Below are positions 60,916 through 64,000 of a stretch of DNA of 64,000 bases, piece after piece (positions within the stretch are counted from its first letter, which is position 1; each line of letters opens with the position of its first letter). A program made the translations under genes and the position numbers. The stretch is from Glycomyces salinus (GTDB taxonomy: Bacteria; Actinomycetota; Actinomycetes; Mycobacteriales; Micromonosporaceae), in NCBI RefSeq assembly GCF_016428645.1, contig NZ_JAELXW010000034.1:1-64000 (forward strand), in the 5' to 3' direction. A model generated the notes under the pieces. It was given only the letters and a program-made list of their open reading frames with translations, did not search any database and was not told the origin of the DNA.

Positions 60916-62078
60916 CAGGCCTCCTCGGCAACGGTCTGGGTGTCCTCGTACAGCTCGGCGAAGAGCCGGGCCACGGCCGGGTCGTCGTAGCCGTTCTCGG
61001 TCAGGTAGGCGCCGAACAGCTCCCCGGGGCTGCGACCGGCGCGCCGCTGCCTGGGTTTGCGCTCCTCGGCGCGCAGGATCGGGTCGATGTGGATCTGGAC
61101 GGCCCGCTCGAACAGGTCGGCGACCTCGCCGCGCAACCCGGCCCGGGCCGGTTCGGTCACGAATACCCGCAGCCAGGCCCGCTGGTCCACTTCGGTCTTC
61201 CGCAGTTCTTCGAGGGTGCCGCGCACTGTTTTGAGCGGCACGGCCTCGGTCAGCGGAATCGTGCGGGTCAGGGCCGGGGTGTCGGCGGTGACCTCGACGA
61301 TCGTGACGCTCGGGGTGTGGTCCTCCTCGCCGAAGTCGACCGCGATCGGCCCCCCGGAGTACCTGATGGTGCAGGGCCCCTCGATCTTCTGGGCCTTGTG
61401 CAGGTGCCCCAGGGCGACGTAGTTGGTCGAGGCGGGGAAGATCGCGGCGGGCACGGCGTAGTCGGCCACGGTGTGGACCTCGCGCTCGCCGCCGCCGACC
61501 TTCCCGCCGACCACGGTCAGGTGCCCGCAGAACAGGTTGACCTCCTCGGCGGTGAAACCGTGCGTGAGCGCGGCGACCAGACGCCTGAGGTGGTCGGCGT
61601 AGGTCGCCTCGGCTCCGGCCGCCCCCAATTCGAACAGCTCGGCCGCGCGCACCGCGTGCCGCTGGGCGATGAACGGCAGGGCCGCGACCTTCCAGCGCTC
61701 GCCTGAGGCGGTGGTGCCGGTGACGATGTGGTCGGTGGCCTTGCCGAGGCTGCCGCGCAGGTGGATCCCGGCGGCGTGGGCCCAGTCGCGGAGCGCGTCG
61801 AGGGCCCTGCCGTTGTCGTGGTTCCCGGCGATGACGACGACCTCGGCGCCGGTCCCGTGCAGGGCCGACAGGGCCCCGGTGAGCAGCTTCTGCGCCTCGC
61901 TGGAGGGCGAGGCGGTGTCGAACAGGTCTCCGGCCACGATCACGAGGTCGACCGCCTCGGTCTTCGCGATCTCCACGATCTGCCGGAAGACCGCGCGCTG
62001 CTCATCGAGGCGCGAGCGGCCCTTCATGGTGACCCCGACGTGCCAGTCCGAAGTGTGCAGAATCCGCAAGGCGTTCAT
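60915..62078 (-). CDS. sbcD: Exonuclease subunit SbcD
   Basis: A 387-residue Mn-dependent nuclease (Mre11 counterpart). Phosphoesterase motifs are intact: DWHVG (11-15), GDLFD (50-54), GNHD (85-88), and the later GHLHK. The C-terminal capping region contacts SbcC. It is upstream of and coupled to sbcC, and follows herA by 35 bases, so the three are likely one transcript. Confidence 0.96.
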   Translation of the reverse strand: MNALRILHTSDWHVGVTMKGRSRLDEQRAVFRQIVEIAKTEAVDLVIVAGDLFDTASPSSEAQKLLTGALSALHGTGAEVVVIAGNHDNGRALDALRDWAHAAGIHLRGSLGKATDHIVTGTTASGERWKVAALPFIAQRHAVRAAELFELGAAGAEATYADHLRRLVAALTHGFTAEEVNLFCGHLTVVGGKVGGGEREVHTVADYAVPAAIFPASTNYVALGHLHKAQKIEGPCTIRYSGGPIAVDFGEEDHTPSVTIVEVTADTPALTRTIPLTEAVPLKTVRGTLEELRKTEVDQRAWLRVFVTEPARAGLRGEVADLFERAVQIHIDPILRAEERKPRQRRAGRSPGELFGAYLTENGYDDPAVARLFAELYEDTQTVAEEA

Positions 62079-62113
62079 CTCCCTCGGGGCGAACCTGGTC
62101 GCCCTGGATAGGT

Positions 62114-63815
<1,702 letters not shown>

Positions 63816-63823
<8 letters not shown>

Positions 63824-64000
63824 CGCTCGATCCTCGCAGATACCGCAGGATCAGATTGCCCCCGGCTTCGAGGACGTGTCGCAGTTCGAGCGGCCGGGCC
63901 CCCGGCGAACCGTGGCCCGCGGCGATGCGCCCCGGACCGGCCCCGACCAGCAGCGGCGAGACCGTCAGATCCAGCTCGTCGACCAGGTCGGCGGCGATCA
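63816..64000 (-). CDS. RibD-C/dihydrofolate reductase-like protein (3' part)
   Basis: The last 60 codons of a minus-strand gene whose start is beyond the window. The visible end reads ADLVDELDLTVSPLLVGAG and then LELRHVLEAGGNLILRYLRG, the C-terminal pattern of the RibD-C/DHFR-like pyrimidine reductase family. The stop TGA (63816-63818) overlaps the herA start region, so it is probably the first known gene of the herA-sbcDC transcript. Reaction unknown. Confidence 0.75.

Overview
The window is high-GC DNA (strong G/C bias at third codon positions, many GTG starts) from an actinomycete chromosome. The gene order ribF-rpsO-pnp-M16 peptidase-dapB, thyX-dapA-rnj, ftsK, rimO-pgsA-clgR-pspA-pspM is the classical actinobacterial arrangement. 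A maleylpyruvate-isomerase-fold (mycothiol-type) protein, an AfsR-like regulator and an Actino-pnp-like leader agree with this. The genus cannot be fixed from sequence alone; a relative of Glycomyces/Stackebrandtia or Micromonospora is a guess. I saw no tRNA, rRNA, CRISPR array, insertion sequence or prophage, and no gap between genes exceeds about 290 bases.

Layout. 0-9 kb is accessory and regulatory: an SDR/XRE divergent pair, a drug-efflux MFS protein, a quinone oxidoreductase, a large AfsR-type regulator, a D-glutamate cyclase family protein and an HxlR regulator. 9-16 kb carries carbonic anhydrase, pterin dehydratase, an aminotransferase/LysR divergent pair, a YibE/F membrane protein, a MDMPI-fold protein and a TENI-fold protein. 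15.7-20.7 kb is a sugar-uptake module: GH1 beta-glucosidase divergent from a binding protein and two permeases, with no ATPase gene. 20.7-37 kb is mostly housekeeping: FAD synthesis, ribosomal protein S15, RNA decay (PNPase, RNase J), lysine/diaminopimelate synthesis (dapB, dapA) and thymidylate synthesis, interrupted by a lipoprotein, a RHH/DUF4097 pair and a VapBC toxin-antitoxin pair. 37-46 kb has ftsK, rimO, pgsA and the ClgR/PspA/PspM envelope-stress module. 46-52.5 kb has an LPxTG protein, citramalate synthase behind an apparent Leu-Ile-Ile attenuator, a beta-propeller-like secreted protein, a FAH-family hydrolase and gltX. 52.5-56 kb has a PadR/HAAS-type pair, a lysozyme-like cell-wall protein behind a structured leader, and an Rpn-like nuclease. 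56-64 kb is a DNA-end-processing island: NurA, SbcC, SbcD and HerA, all on the minus strand, with an unknown duplicated-domain protein in the middle and a RibD-C/DHFR-like gene cut by the window end.

Most interesting observations: (1) a complete-looking attenuator upstream of cimA (leaderless peptide with Leu-Ile-Ile, a long hairpin, then a hairpin with a U-tract), suited to isoleucine feedback; (2) a RHH-protein/DUF4097 operon whose promoter has TTGACA, a 17-base spacer filled by a perfect palindrome, and CACTAT, a built-in autoregulatory operator; (3) a LysR gene with no stop codon, whose frame runs 1.3 kb antisense through the next gene; (4) at least 13 genes and one leader peptide with a -10 hexamer ending 6-7 bases before the start codon, that is, probable leaderless transcripts; (5) the NurA/SbcCD/HerA island with an unassigned partner.
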